Below are positions 52,182-61,734 of a stretch of 64,000 bases of DNA, piece by piece. The DNA is from Trochalopteron elliotii (Eukaryota; Chordata; Aves; Passeriformes; Leiothrichidae). The DNA lies in contig JANPWX010000072.1 in the NCBI GenBank assembly GCA_024734555.1, forward strand, positions 4,725,597-4,789,596, given 5' to 3'. The notes under the pieces were generated by a model. That model was not told where the DNA came from. It worked only from the letters and a program-made list of their open reading frames with translations, and searched no databases. The stretch's first letter is position 1; each line of letters starts with the position of its first letter. Both the position numbers and the translations under genes were made by a program.

Positions 52182-54885
52182 TCATAAAAATCTCATACCA
52201 GTGATATTTAGCAGTTGGTTCAATTTCTGGTACATTCTTGACAGTCTGATCAGTATAGAAACAGTCATTTGCTTTTGATAAGCAATTGTTTTCTTATACA
52301 TTTTGATTAAAATTTTCAGTTCTTCAGTTTGAGAATATACCATGTCACATAATGTTCCTAAGGGTTCTGTCCAAGTTGTAAGATAGTTATAAGATAGCAG
52401 CAAAAACATGAATTAGACTTTTAGTTTCTATGAAGTCATCCTGTCATTACAGAAAACATCACAAAGCAAACCAAATGCAATTTTTACTTGAGTACAACCA
52501 TGCAGTGATCACACACTTAGCCTATACAGCAGTTATCTGAGGCCATATTATTTGTACAAGGACCTTGCAGTTCTAAATGTTCAGGGCAGTGCCATTAGTG
52601 CTTTCCCCATTTTACATCCATGAGTATTGATTGGGTTACCTCTGTTATCCATGTATTTGACTCTTTGAACTGTCAGCCACATTCTACTGACTACAATAAC
52701 AGACAATGGGATGTGTAAATGGGTTCATTTTCACTTTCTCTACTTATGGTGTAGTTCCAAACAGATCTATCCAACAGATTACTTTCACTTGCTACTCCTA
52801 AGCTTTGATAAATGGAGGTTATGATACTGGCATCAATCCAAATAAACTGGTCCCTAACATCACAAGATTCCTATTATAATCCAATGGGCTTGCAGTCCAT
52901 ATTAATTTGTAATAAAGGTTCATACGACAACACAAGCAATGGCACTGCTGAAATCTGAAACAGATTTGTGAACACCAGCATACATTTGCTTGAAAATCTT
53001 CTGGAGTTTTCTCCAAGGGTTTAGGCTAATTATCAAGATGCCGGTAGTTGCATCCTTGCCATTTATTATACCCAAGGTCTGTTCAATTATAGCTTGTCTG
53101 CTTAACAGTCCTAGACTGGACACTTAATTATTAAGGATTTCTGAACTGATAAAGTTCAATGCTCCTGTGCCCAATCTAACTGTTCCTAATGCTCCAGAAA
53201 GATTTTTAACTTTGCAGATGTTCTGGTGGGACAGCACCATTGTTCACATGTAAGTACTATCCATTATGAGCAATGGGATTATACTTGAGCTAATGTCCCA
53301 TCAAACCTGAATGGAATATTCAAAAACTTCAGAGAAAAAAATCTTTTGGGAAATCCTTGAGTAACTATTACTGCTATAGTAGTGGGAATGGGAATCAGGG
53401 ATATTTCAAATTTTGTACTACCCCCTGTGGCACACAACCTTGATGGCTAGTTGGTCACTGACTTACAATGAATTCTAATGGTTCTGTTTCCCAGCAGGCA
53501 TCACTATCCCTTGTTGTGTTATCTGTTATTTCACACATGTACAACTGTGCAAGAGGAAAAACTAATACAGAAGAGCAGGAGCTTCAATAGTTTTATGATT
53601 GTTTTGGGAGGTCCTTTATAATGTATTAATTTCTCCACCCAAGTCCAGCTTGCCAGATTCTTGGCGAGATCTTTCAACAAGGTGCAGGCAGTCGGATGGA
53701 TATCTGATTCTTGCTACCTCACTAGTGGGTTTTAAATATACTGAGTTTCCTAGTCTATGTCATGGAAAAGGTGTGCTTGGTTATACCACCATCCATAGGT
53801 GTGCTTGATTATTGCATTGTGCATCAACATTTCTCTAACAATGGAAGGGTCAAGCTTGTTTGATATATGAGGGATACTGTCTTTCTAGATGTTGCCAACA
53901 TTCTTTCTGGTGATAAAACCCCACCACAGGGAGCATTAATGTAGTTTCAAGGAATAGGTACGGTAATTACTCAATGGACACTTTCCAAAGCAAACAAGAT
54001 GGACACTTTCCACAGCAAACAAACACATTTCACTCATATGTCCACGACATCAGTGGATCCTGGTCTGTATTTACTCTGTAATGATAAATTTCACTTCCAT
54101 TTCCTATGTTCCTTTCCCTCCAACCCACTGCAAAGTAACTCAGTGTTTTCAGAGCAACAGTGGTGAATTCTCACCTGATGTCCAGCATGCCACACTGAAG
54201 TGTTCAAAGCATCCTGTTTCTGTTGATTCAGCACAGGAGATTATTCTAAACTTTTATGCAGTGACTACCAGTTGCTGTCTGTCAGGATTTTAAGAATTGC
54301 CTGGCCACTGACAAATTTATTTCCTAATTAGTGACACCATTTTTTTAAACAACCTGCTTCATCTTTCTCCTACACCACTACTCTGAGGTCAACACAGTTA
54401 GTGCAAAGCCCACTTAACTCCATGGCCAAGACAACATTTCGGTATTCATTTATTTTAAAAGTTACCTGACTGTAACTGTACCTGTTGTGGCATAGGCCGT
54501 GTAGCAAAACCTGGTGGCAAAACACTGTACAGGGGTCTTACAGGCTACACCTAAAGGTACTGTTTTACCAGCCAGCATAGGTTTAAGAATAGGTTTTGGC
54601 AATGCAATTTTATGTTCCTTCCCTGGGTTAAGGGTTCAGTCCCTGCCAGTCCTTTGTAAAGCTGGTAACAGCTTCTTTTCAAAATTGGAATGACAGCGCT
54701 CATCACTGCCACGTGCACATATACACTGCCCAACAGTGACCTCCTGTGGCAATGGGAATGTTTCCAGTTCCTTCGACAAAAAAGCAGTGGTCAGTCTGAC
54801 TAAAATGTGAACAAAATGAGGAAATGTATATAGTGGAATCCCTGTCAGGTGGAAGCAAATTGCTCCCTATCTGCTTCTGGTACAT
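52182..54885 (-). pseudogene. Decayed coding relic, possibly a viral glycoprotein (env-like)
   Basis: The minus strand shows consecutive open segments that tile almost the whole 2.7 kb: about 54885-54703, 54733-54430, 54337-54160, 53940-53827, 53747-53612, 53535-53400, 53398-53282, 53222-52920, 52960-52849, 52816-52490 and 52409-52182. Adjacent segments abut or nearly abut and switch among all three frames, with scattered stops inside, so at least eight frame changes would be needed to read it through. The implied protein would be about 850-900 residues, rich in Cys, Pro, Gly and Trp. It has hydrophobic stretches near 53.08-53.12 and 53.35-53.39 kb, a Cys-rich part with a Cys-Cys pair near 52.53 kb, and a helical, heptad-like end at 52182-52409. 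That layout suggests a retroviral envelope, but I recognise no family. Chance tiling in AT-rich DNA is a real alternative. No pol sequence lies beyond the adjacent CR1, and no matching LTR pair was found. Confidence 0.35.
53974..54023. repeat. Tandem 25-bp duplication
   Basis: Two adjacent copies of a 25-base unit beginning ATGGACACTTTCCA (53974-53998 and 53999-54023) differ by one or two bases. It lies within the minus-strand coding relic, and 25 bp is not a multiple of three, so it would itself shift the frame. Confidence 0.92.
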
Positions 54886-54887
54886 GT

Positions 54888-55730
54888 CATAGACCCATAG
54901 AGCCAGAGAATGACAGGCTGGATGATCCAACCTTTCTTGTCAAAGCATTGTCTAGACAAGATAGCCCAGGCACCTTGCCCAGCTGGATCTTAAATGTATC
55001 CAGTGCTGGGGAATCCACTGCTTCCCGGGGGACATCATTCCAATGGCTGATTGTTCTCACTGGGAAAAATGTTCCTCTTGTGGTGAAACAGAATTCCCCC
55101 CTCACCCTTTCCATGGGATTCTTGTAAATACAGGATCTCCATTTACTTTGTGGCCACCCTTCAAATACTAGAACATGGTAATGAAGTCTACCGTAGGTTT
55201 CTTTTTCTCAAGGCTGAACAAACCTACTTCCCACTGAACAAACCTAGCCTCTCTTCATATGTCAGGCTTTCCAGTCATTGGGTCATCTTAGACGCCCTTC
55301 TCTGGACCCTCTCCAGCCTATCCACATCTGTTTTACATACTGGGGACCAAAACTGAACAGTATTCCAGGTGTGGCCTGATGAGTGCTGTATAGAATGGGA
55401 TGACTCCTGCCTCTGCTGGTGACATCGTTTTTGATTCAACTCAGCATCCTGTTAACTTTCTCTGCACTGTTCACTCATATTGAGCTGCTCGTCCACCAGG
55501 CCCTTCCACACAGCTGCTCTCCATCCAGGTAGATCCCACCCTGTGCTGCACTCCTGGATCATGTTTGCCTAGGAGCAAGACCTTACATTTGTTCTTATAG
55601 AACTTCATAAGGCTCTTGCCAGACCATTCTTCCAGCCTATACAGGTGTTCCTGCAGGGTGTCTCTCCTTTCCAAAGGGTCCATTTCCCCATGCAGTTTGC
55701 TGTCATTGACAAACTTCAACTGAGTAAAGA
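54888..55730 (-). mobile_element. CR1 LINE, about 840 bp, minus strand
   Basis: The plus strand runs from 'CATAGACCCATAGAGCCAGA' near 54889 (antisense 3' tail), through 'CAGGCACCTTGCCCAGCTGG' near 54967, 'GACGCCCTTCTCTGGACCCT' near 55291, 'CTCCAGCCTATCCACATCTG' near 55311, 'TATTCCAGGTGTGGCCTGAT' near 55361, 'CTGCTCGTCCACCAGGCCCT' near 55485 and 'GTCCATTTCCCCATGCAG' near 55678, to a 'GTCATTGACAAACTTCAACT' end. This is a long, 5'-truncated CR1 copy of a subfamily different from the 27 and 38 kb copies. Its 3' end abuts the coding relic at 54885. Minus-strand frames inside are decayed repeat. Confidence 0.93.
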
Positions 55731-56450
55731 AATGCTGCTGAAGAGGAGAAACACAAGCTCTGCTGGCTGTTGAACTCTAAGGGCACTGGGTTGGCCCTTC
55801 TCTTGAGATGGAGAGGAGAACAGCAACAGCACAGGTACCAGTGGGATGGTTACAGGAGCAATGGGTATTCATTATGTCCCTTCCAAAGAATTTCTTTCCA
55901 CTCCCACAGATGAGAGGTCTGACCACAGCTTTTTTTGCAGCTCCTTATCCTCCTCTGGAGCCAGGGCCCTTTGTCCCTAACAAAATGATGCTGAACACTG
56001 CCTTCCCAGGTGACCTGTGGTGCACTCAGTGACAACCCTACAACTGACTCAGGCTTATGCAGAACCAACCTGATCCAAGCCAGGGATGCCAGGTTCAAGA
56101 CCTGCAGTCCCTTCTGCTGTTCTTGAGACTGCTGCTGAACTGCGTGGGTACTGAAGGCTTCAAGGTGCTTTTCCTCCTTGCTGCCCTGCAGGAAAACAAA
56201 GGCTCTCAAGGCATGACGCTAGAGTTTTGTGTCTGCCTGTTCTTTTTCAACAAGTCTCTCTGCAACTCACACCTGAGGGTGGTGCTTTAGGATATCTGCA
56301 GGGCTCTGTTCTGCCACTTCCCCTGCTGTGACCAGAGCAGCCCAGCTAAGAGCAAAAATCTGCTGACAGGGGTGTGCCAGTGTCCCCTGCCTCAGAGGAA
56401 GTGGGGGCTTAACTTTCCCAGGAGGGCTAAGCCAGTTCTCTGAAGCTGAG

Positions 56451-56535
56451 GGAGAGGCAGTAGCCAACATCACTTGACCCAGGAGGCTGAGGAGCTTCTG
56501 GAGGACCAGGAGCATGTTCTAGGGTAGGGGATGTC
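56451..56535. repeat. Dispersed repeat, copy A
   Basis: About 84 bp resembling 58702-58784 in the same orientation. Shared blocks are GGAGAGG..AGTAGCCAAC, TCAC.TG, GGAGGAGCTTCTG-like, 'GAGGACCAG.AGCA' and a GGGA.GGGATATC-like end. The copies are clearly diverged. The family is not recognised. Confidence 0.7.
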
Positions 56536-57479
56536 CATCTGTTGCAGCCTCTGTAGTGCAATAGTGACCACAGAAAGAGGAGCAGGCACCCTGAGGCGTG
56601 ACCCCATCTTAGACTAAGTTCCAAGCATAACGAGAGCTTTGGCATGCGTCTGACAGGTGTTTACCATGTGGGACAGCTTGGTGAAGAATGCACCCAGAGG
56701 AGGCAGCAGTGTGCCAGGCCTCCATCTCCTTCTGTGTTTGCCCCCTTCAACAGCGGGGGATGTCAGGGTTTCTTCAGGTCAAGGCTGGTTCTGCTGGCAT
56801 AATGCCAGAGTACACAGGGAATCTCACTCACAGCCCGTGGTCAGGGCTGTGAATGGCCACCCTCTGGCCACACAGTGGCCATGTGGCTGTTCAGGCAAAG
56901 GTCAGCTGGACCCAACAGCAGTGTCCCCCAGTCTGTGACACTGTACACAGCTGACAGAGAGCAGTGCTGAGGCAGAACTGGGCCTGTGAAGGTTTCAGCA
57001 ATGCACTATCTTGGTGTGAAGACTTGAGTCTTTTGAACAGCATTAGAGTCCTGCTGCCCTAATCTTCTGCATGGGGCCATTTTAGAAATTTGGCTGTGGG
57101 CAGAACTGCTTTGAGCCCAGATGGACAAGGGAGGGTTTTTTGGAGAGTGCCCCAAAGGACTGAGCAGTTCGGGGCTATTGCAAGGAGAGAGAGTGGGGCA
57201 GGGCATTTGGTAGGACCAGTGTTCAGGGAGGGAAACAAGCAAGAAAGCAGAGGAGAGCACTGTCATTGATAGGAAATACTTGGCAACAGCAGCAGCTTTT
57301 CCTTGCTCTTTGTACCTTGCAGCCTTCCCTGTCTCTGCCCGAGCTACAGGCGCAGCAGGAACTGCGAGTTCAGACTGGGCAGACGTGCATTGGATCAGAA
57401 TGCTGTGCACCTGTCGGGTGTCTCTGAGCTGGCAGCAGCCTGCCTGGAGACTGCTTTTAAAAGAAAAAGCTAACCACCT

Positions 57480-57710
57480 GTGGTTTCCATGGCTGTTTTC
57501 TATAGGAACTGCCCTCCCATGCCTCTATCACTCCCTTTTTCTTGGCCTGCAGAAAAAAAGAGAGGTGCCGAGTGAAGCTCCAACCTTGAGACTTGTTAAG
57601 TCACTGTCACGCTTGCTACTGAACTTTGTTAACTCACTCTTGTATCAATAAAATCCATTGTCCCTTCTTTTGAGAGCGAAGTGCAGGACTCCATCCTTGA
57701 TGGAAACACA
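57480..57710 (+). other. LTR-like polyadenylation region (candidate)
   Basis: ATCAATAAAATCCATTG surrounds AATAAA at 57648-57653. Upstream lies a repetitive TTAAGTCACTG / TTAACTCACTC stretch (57597-57640), and downstream comes GAGAGCGAAGTGCAGGACTC. The arrangement resembles R/U5 of avian class II LTRs. I could not find convincing TG..CA ends or target duplications, so this may be something else. Confidence 0.28.
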
Positions 57711-58701
57711 AAAGCTGGTGCCAAGCTTGAAACAGGCTGGGGTTCCAGGCTTTACTGGAGTTGTGAGGAAGGGCACGCTGCAGAAGTCTTGACACAGAGA
57801 TTTCTCCCCTCCCTGCAGCATGTATTCTCCTCTAGTTTCCTGCCATAGCCAGCCAAAAGGCTGGTACTGATGAAACAGGCCCTGTTTATGGCCACAGTTC
57901 CTTTTCCTGTTGTCTCACACATCCTGACAGAGGAAGAGAGTGCCATGGCAGGAATTAGAGTTGCCTTAAGTTGTACCTTCCTCTCCACCCATGTCGTGAG
58001 TCCTCCTCAAGGGAGTACTGTAAAAAAAGGACAGTCTCAGCAATCTGTATTTACATGTGCTGCTGCGGTCTGAGCTCTGTGGCACTGCTCTGTCAGCAGT
58101 CACACACCTCAGAGGAAAAGGACACTCATTTCCCCTTCTCATTTCAGAAAGAGCCCTCTGGGTGTTTGAGCTACTTCAGGCTGCAGGTGCTGGGCCACCG
58201 TGGAACTTGAGCCACAGTTCCTGCCTGTCTTCAAGCAGGTCCCATAGGGATCCTGATGAAGAAGAGTGGAAGATATTGGGTCAGTTTTATCTGGCAATAG
58301 ATCCCATTTCTTCTAATCAGACTGAGTGCAAGGGCATTGTGCCGGGGATGCAAATGGGCAGGGAAGCACGGCTGGGGTGGGTGGGAGGCGGCTCTGCTGG
58401 CATCTGGCAGCACTTGGCACATATGGAAGGCAGGATGGCAGATGGGGCAGCACAGAAACAGCTCTGTGTGATGGTCAGGGAACACAAATAGTCCAGTGGA
58501 ATAGATGAGACTGCTCTTGGCACTGAGGAAGCGCCAGGAAAGGAAGCCCTGTCATTAGAGAGTGGACGGGGGTGGGAGGGGGTTGGAAGCCCAGAGAAGT
58601 TTTGTCTGGAGAGACACAAAAGACCAAATCGCGAAAACTTAAGGAAAGCTCCAGCTTCTGTTAGTCAGAACCAAATTCAAGTCAAGTGCTGTTCAGCCAA
58701 G

Positions 58702-58784
58702 GGAGAGGAGTAGCCAACCTCACCTGTCCTGGAAGGAGGAGGAGCTTCTGCAGGACCAGAAGCACATTTCAGGGAGGGAATATC
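58702..58784. repeat. Dispersed repeat, copy B
   Basis: The partner of 56451-56535, 2.25 kb away in direct orientation. Similarity fades quickly on both sides. Confidence 0.7.
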
Positions 58785-59029
58785 TGGGAGGGAAATACCC
58801 GAGTGGTACTGTCCTTGGTTTATGAGGGCCTTGTTCTTGTTCCCATCCCAGTCTTCCAGTTCAGGGTCTTGGGTACACTGAGAACAAGTGCTCTTACTCA
58901 TAAAGATTGAAGTTGAGGAGGCATTAAGTACCTGAGCCTTTTCCTCATCCTTGTTGCTATGTTTCCCCCCATATCCAACAAAATGTTGGAACGAATTAGG
59001 TAGAATATGGAGAAAGCAAGATAAGCTAT

Positions 59030-59895
59030 GAAAATGCTGGGGAAAATCAGGGGCAATTAGGGTGAAATTGAGAAAATTGTGGAAATAGTGAGAAAATAAA
59101 GTGGAATTTCAGGGGCAACTAGGGTGAAATTCAAAAAATTGTGGAAATTCAGGAAAATGGGGGAAAATTAGGGAAGATTGGGGCAAAGTAGGATGGAATA
59201 AGGGGAAATCTGGAGAAAGTAATAAAAATGGGGAGAAATATATGAAAAATTTGGTAAATTGGGAAAACAAATTTCAGTTGGGGATATTAGGGATATATTA
59301 ATGGAAAATAAGGAGAAATTGGTGAATTTTTTTGGGGAATTGAGGAAAACTTGGAGAAATTTGGGAAAAATGAGATACCTCAGGGGAATCAGGGAACACT
59401 TATAGAAATTTAGGGAAGCATAGGGGAAATAAAGAAAAATTGGAGGGAAGTGGGGCAAATAGAGGGAGATTAGGGAAAATTCAGGGAGAATAAGAGGAAA
59501 TTTAGGTGTAAAAAGTCAGAATAGGAAAATTAGGGGAAATTAGGGGGGATAAGGGGAAATTGAGGGAAAATTAGCAAAGTGAGGGAATTAGTTGGAAATT
59601 GGGGAAAACTAAATTTGGCCATAATTTGGGAAAATCAAGGGGAAAACAAGGAAATTTGGGGCAAATTGCTGAAAAAAATAAGGACATTTGGGAAAAAATC
59701 TGGAAAATTTGGGAAAATTAGGGGACACCAAGGAAATTCTGGGCAAATTGATGGAAATATAGGGAAAGCAGGGGGAAACCAAGGAAATTTGTGGCAAACT
59801 GGGGGACATATAGGAAAATCAGGGGAGAAACAAGGAAATTTGGGGGAAAATCAGGAAACTTTGGTGAGAATCAGGAAAATTAGGTGAAATTCAGA
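59030..59895. repeat. Purine-rich minisatellite, GGGGAAATTAGGG type
   Basis: About 870 bp built from degenerate 10-20-bp steps of GGGGAAA(T/A)TT(A/G)GG. Longer-range order exists: the block near 59045-59095 is repeated at 59108-59160, and CAAGGAAATTTGGGG-type blocks recur near 59646, 59729, 59787 and 59831. One strand is almost pyrimidine-free for long stretches. The 102- and 96-codon frames inside are translations of the repeat. Confidence 0.93.
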
Positions 59896-60283
59896 CACCT
59901 GGTCCTCTATAGGGCATCTCATGGGATTGATGGGGCCTGGATGCCTGTGTGCCCCTGTCTATTCTTAGGTGAGCTATGGGGGTCGAGGGGGGGAAGGGGA
60001 ACCTGTAGGGCCAGCCCCATATATGGTTATGAGGTGAAGGTGCCCCACAGCCCCACTGGCGTCACAAGCTGATCGGATGTCAGGGGTTGTGGGGGGGGGT
60101 GTCCCAAAAATATCCCATTGTAGGGGGAGGGAGATGGAACAAAGGGATGGGAGGAGGAGCACGGATGCCTGAGCTCCCTTGGAGGGGGAAGGGGGGAGGT
60201 CACACCTGTCCTTTGTCTGTCTGTCCCCTCCCCCATCCCAGGGGGACCCAGGCATTCAGACGAGTCTTTTGGCTTGCCTCATC
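59896..60283. other. GC-rich unique DNA upstream of the myosin gene
   Basis: It contains several G-runs (for example 60090-60099) and two GATGCCTG / CCCAGGCATTC-type motifs in opposite orientation (near 59939, 60163 and 60247). It could include the end of an upstream transcript (see the AATAAA that follows). No coding exon is supported. Confidence 0.4.
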
Positions 60284-60290
60284 TATCCTG

Positions 60291-60297
60291 TAATAAA
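60291..60297 (+). terminator. Candidate polyadenylation signal (TAATAAA)
   Basis: CCTGTAATAAACTGGGGG carries a canonical AATAAA followed by G-rich DNA, as at many avian gene ends, about 0.7 kb upstream of the myosin TATA box on the same strand. No upstream coding exon was found, so it may be fortuitous. Confidence 0.25.
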
Positions 60298-60329
60298 CTG
60301 GGGGTTGGAAGGAAAGGGGAGTTAGGGGG

Positions 60330-60940
60330 GCCCCTACAGTGGCTGAGAGTGGGGTATTCTGTGGGTGTGGGGGGTACTATGGGTCTGGGGGAGCCCTAGG
60401 GGGATTCTATGAGGCTAGGAGTGGGTTGTATGGAAGGTCTATAGGGCCAGGAGTGGCTTGTGACAAGGGGGGGAAACTATGAGGGTCCTATAGGGAAATA
60501 TGTAGAGGTCCCATGGGGCTGGATGTGGGTCCTATAGGACCATGGGACTGGGGAGGGGTCTCCGGGAGTGGATTCTGTGGGGCTGTGAGCACTTACAGGG
60601 GTCTTATTGAAAGGAAGTAATGGGAACCCTGTGGGGCTGAGAAGGGTTCTATGCATGTCCTATAGGGCTGGAATGGTGTCCTATGGGGCTGGGGGAGTCC
60701 TATGGAGCTGGAAGTAGGTCCTATGAAGTAGGGGGCAGCTATAGGATCCTTATGGTTGTGAGATACGGGGGTACCATGGGGCTGGTGGAGCTTTATAGGC
60801 CCATAGGTGTCACTGGACCCTATGGGGCAGTGAAGGTCCTATAGGACTACAGAGCAGAGGGAGGGTCCTGTGGATTAGGGGAGTGTACTGTACATCCATA
60901 GGGGTCACCGTGTCCCTATAGGGCAGTAAGGTGGCCTTGA
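60330..60940. repeat. Minisatellite, GTCCTATGGGGCTGGG type
   Basis: About 600 bp of degenerate units pairing TCCTATGGGG or TCCTATAGGG with CTGGGAGTGGG. Spacing varies between roughly 20 and 45 bp. It ends just before the core promoter of the myosin gene and may overlap its regulatory region. Confidence 0.9.
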
Positions 60941-60976
60941 GGTCACCCATCTGTCCAGGCCCCCCCTCCCTCCTGG

Positions 60977-61010
60977 TGACGCAGCTGCAGGGGGGAGGGG
61001 GGATATAAGG
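60977..61010 (+). promoter_or_regulatory. MYH7: Core promoter of the cardiac-type myosin gene
   Basis: A TATA box (GATATAAGG, 61002-61010) sits in a G-rich setting. Just upstream are an E-box CAGCTG (60982-60987), of the kind bound by bHLH factors, and an overlapping TGACGCA motif (60977-60983) of CRE/AP-1-like type. It follows the minisatellite and precedes the first exon by about 20-30 bp. Striated-muscle myosin genes commonly use a TATA promoter with nearby E-boxes. Factor binding is inferred, not shown. Confidence 0.65.
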
Positions 61011-61031
61011 GGGGGTCCCCCAGCCAGCGCC

Positions 61032-61048
61032 TGCAGACCCAGGGGCAG
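61032..61048 (+). other. MYH7: Myosin non-coding exon 1 (start predicted)
   Basis: The start is placed about 30 bp downstream of the TATA box and the end at a GGGGCAG|GTGGGG donor (GT at 61049-61050). Cardiac myosin heavy chain genes usually have two short untranslated exons before the first coding exon, which fits this layout. The exact start site and use of the donor need transcript data. Confidence 0.45.
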
Positions 61049-61094
61049 GTGGGGCAGGGGGCACTTGGAGCACTGTGAGGGTCTGGGAGGAGGT

Positions 61095-61604
61095 TATGGG
61101 TGAACTGGGGGCAACTGAAAGGGACTGGGAAAGAACAGGGAGGAACTGGGAGGGAACTGGGAGGGTCTATGGGTGAACTGGGAGGGACTGGGAGGGTCTT
61201 TAGGAGAACTGGGAGGGTCTATGGGGGAACTGGGAGGGACTGGGATTATACTGGGAGGGTCTATGGGGGAACTGGGAGGGACTGGGAGGGACTGGGAGGA
61301 TCTAGGAAAGAACTGGGAGGGTCTTTGCAGGAGACTGGGATGATACTGGGAGCATCTGTGGGGAAACAGGGTGGGACTGGGATGATGCTGGGAGGGTTTA
61401 TGTGGTAACTGGGAGGCACTGGAGTGATACTGGGGGAGGAAGGAGGGTACTGGATAAATCCTAGGGGGGATACTGGGACTTACTGAGCAGTACTCTGTGT
61501 GTGTGTGTCTGTGTGGTGGTGTACTGGAGAAGTACTGGTGGGGCTGGGATGCTGGGAGGTAATAGGACATACTGGGATATACTGGGACATACTGGGACAT
61601 ACTG
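61095..61604. repeat. Minisatellite filling intron 1, ACTGGGAGGG type
   Basis: Degenerate 10-11-bp units (GGAACTGGGA, GGGACTGGGA) are arranged with GGGTCTATGGG spacers into a higher-order unit of about 31 bp, clearest at 61150-61310. A (TG)n-like stretch at 61495-61520 and four 10-bp units GGACATACTG (61565-61604, one with GGATATACTG) close the block. A 168-codon minus-strand frame is pure repeat translation. Confidence 0.93.
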
Positions 61605-61630
61605 TGGGGGGGTGTTGTGTCCCGGAGCAG

Positions 61631-61688
61631 GACCAGAAGCGCCCTGAGTCTGCAGTGTCACCCCCTGACTCGGAGATCACAGAGAGAG
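61631..61688 (+). other. MYH7: Candidate myosin non-coding exon 2
   Basis: A 58-bp non-repetitive island between two minisatellites. It is bounded by CCGGAGCAG on the left (AG at 61629-61630) and GAGAG|GTGGGG on the right (GT at 61689-61690). Its isolation and its position between a TATA exon and the ATG exon match the expected untranslated exon 2. The pyrimidine tract of the acceptor is weak. An alternative acceptor is the AG of CTGAGTCTGCAG, whose exon would begin near 61655. Confidence 0.45.
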
Positions 61689-61734
61689 GTGGGGCTGAGT
61701 AGTGGAAGGAACTGAGGGGTGTCTGGGGAGATTG

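Larger units (their letters stand above)
55731..59029. other. GC-richer unclassified DNA
   Basis: Base composition rises compared with everything to the left. It holds two copies of a dispersed repeat (separate entries) and an AATAAA at 57648-57653 in an LTR-like setting. Frames of 119-144 codons on both strands (for example 55850-56209 on minus, 57006-57410 on minus, 58057-58491 on plus) have no domain or splice support. No gene is called. Confidence 0.4.

Noticed and set aside
57006..57410. 134-codon minus-strand frame
   Set aside because: Low-information Ser/Pro/Ala composition with frames on the other strand over the same DNA; no homology recognised.
57465..57714. AAAAGCT heptamer at 57465-57471 and 57708-57714 as target duplication of an LTR
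   Set aside because: The interval would begin AACC rather than TG, and low-complexity A-rich heptamers match easily by chance.
59579..59887. 102-codon Gly/Lys/Asn-rich frame on plus
   Set aside because: It lies wholly inside the purine-rich minisatellite and repeats with it.
61094..61600. 168-codon minus-strand frame (Pro/Ser/Gln/Tyr-rich)
   Set aside because: It is a direct translation of the ACTGGGAGGG minisatellite in intron 1.
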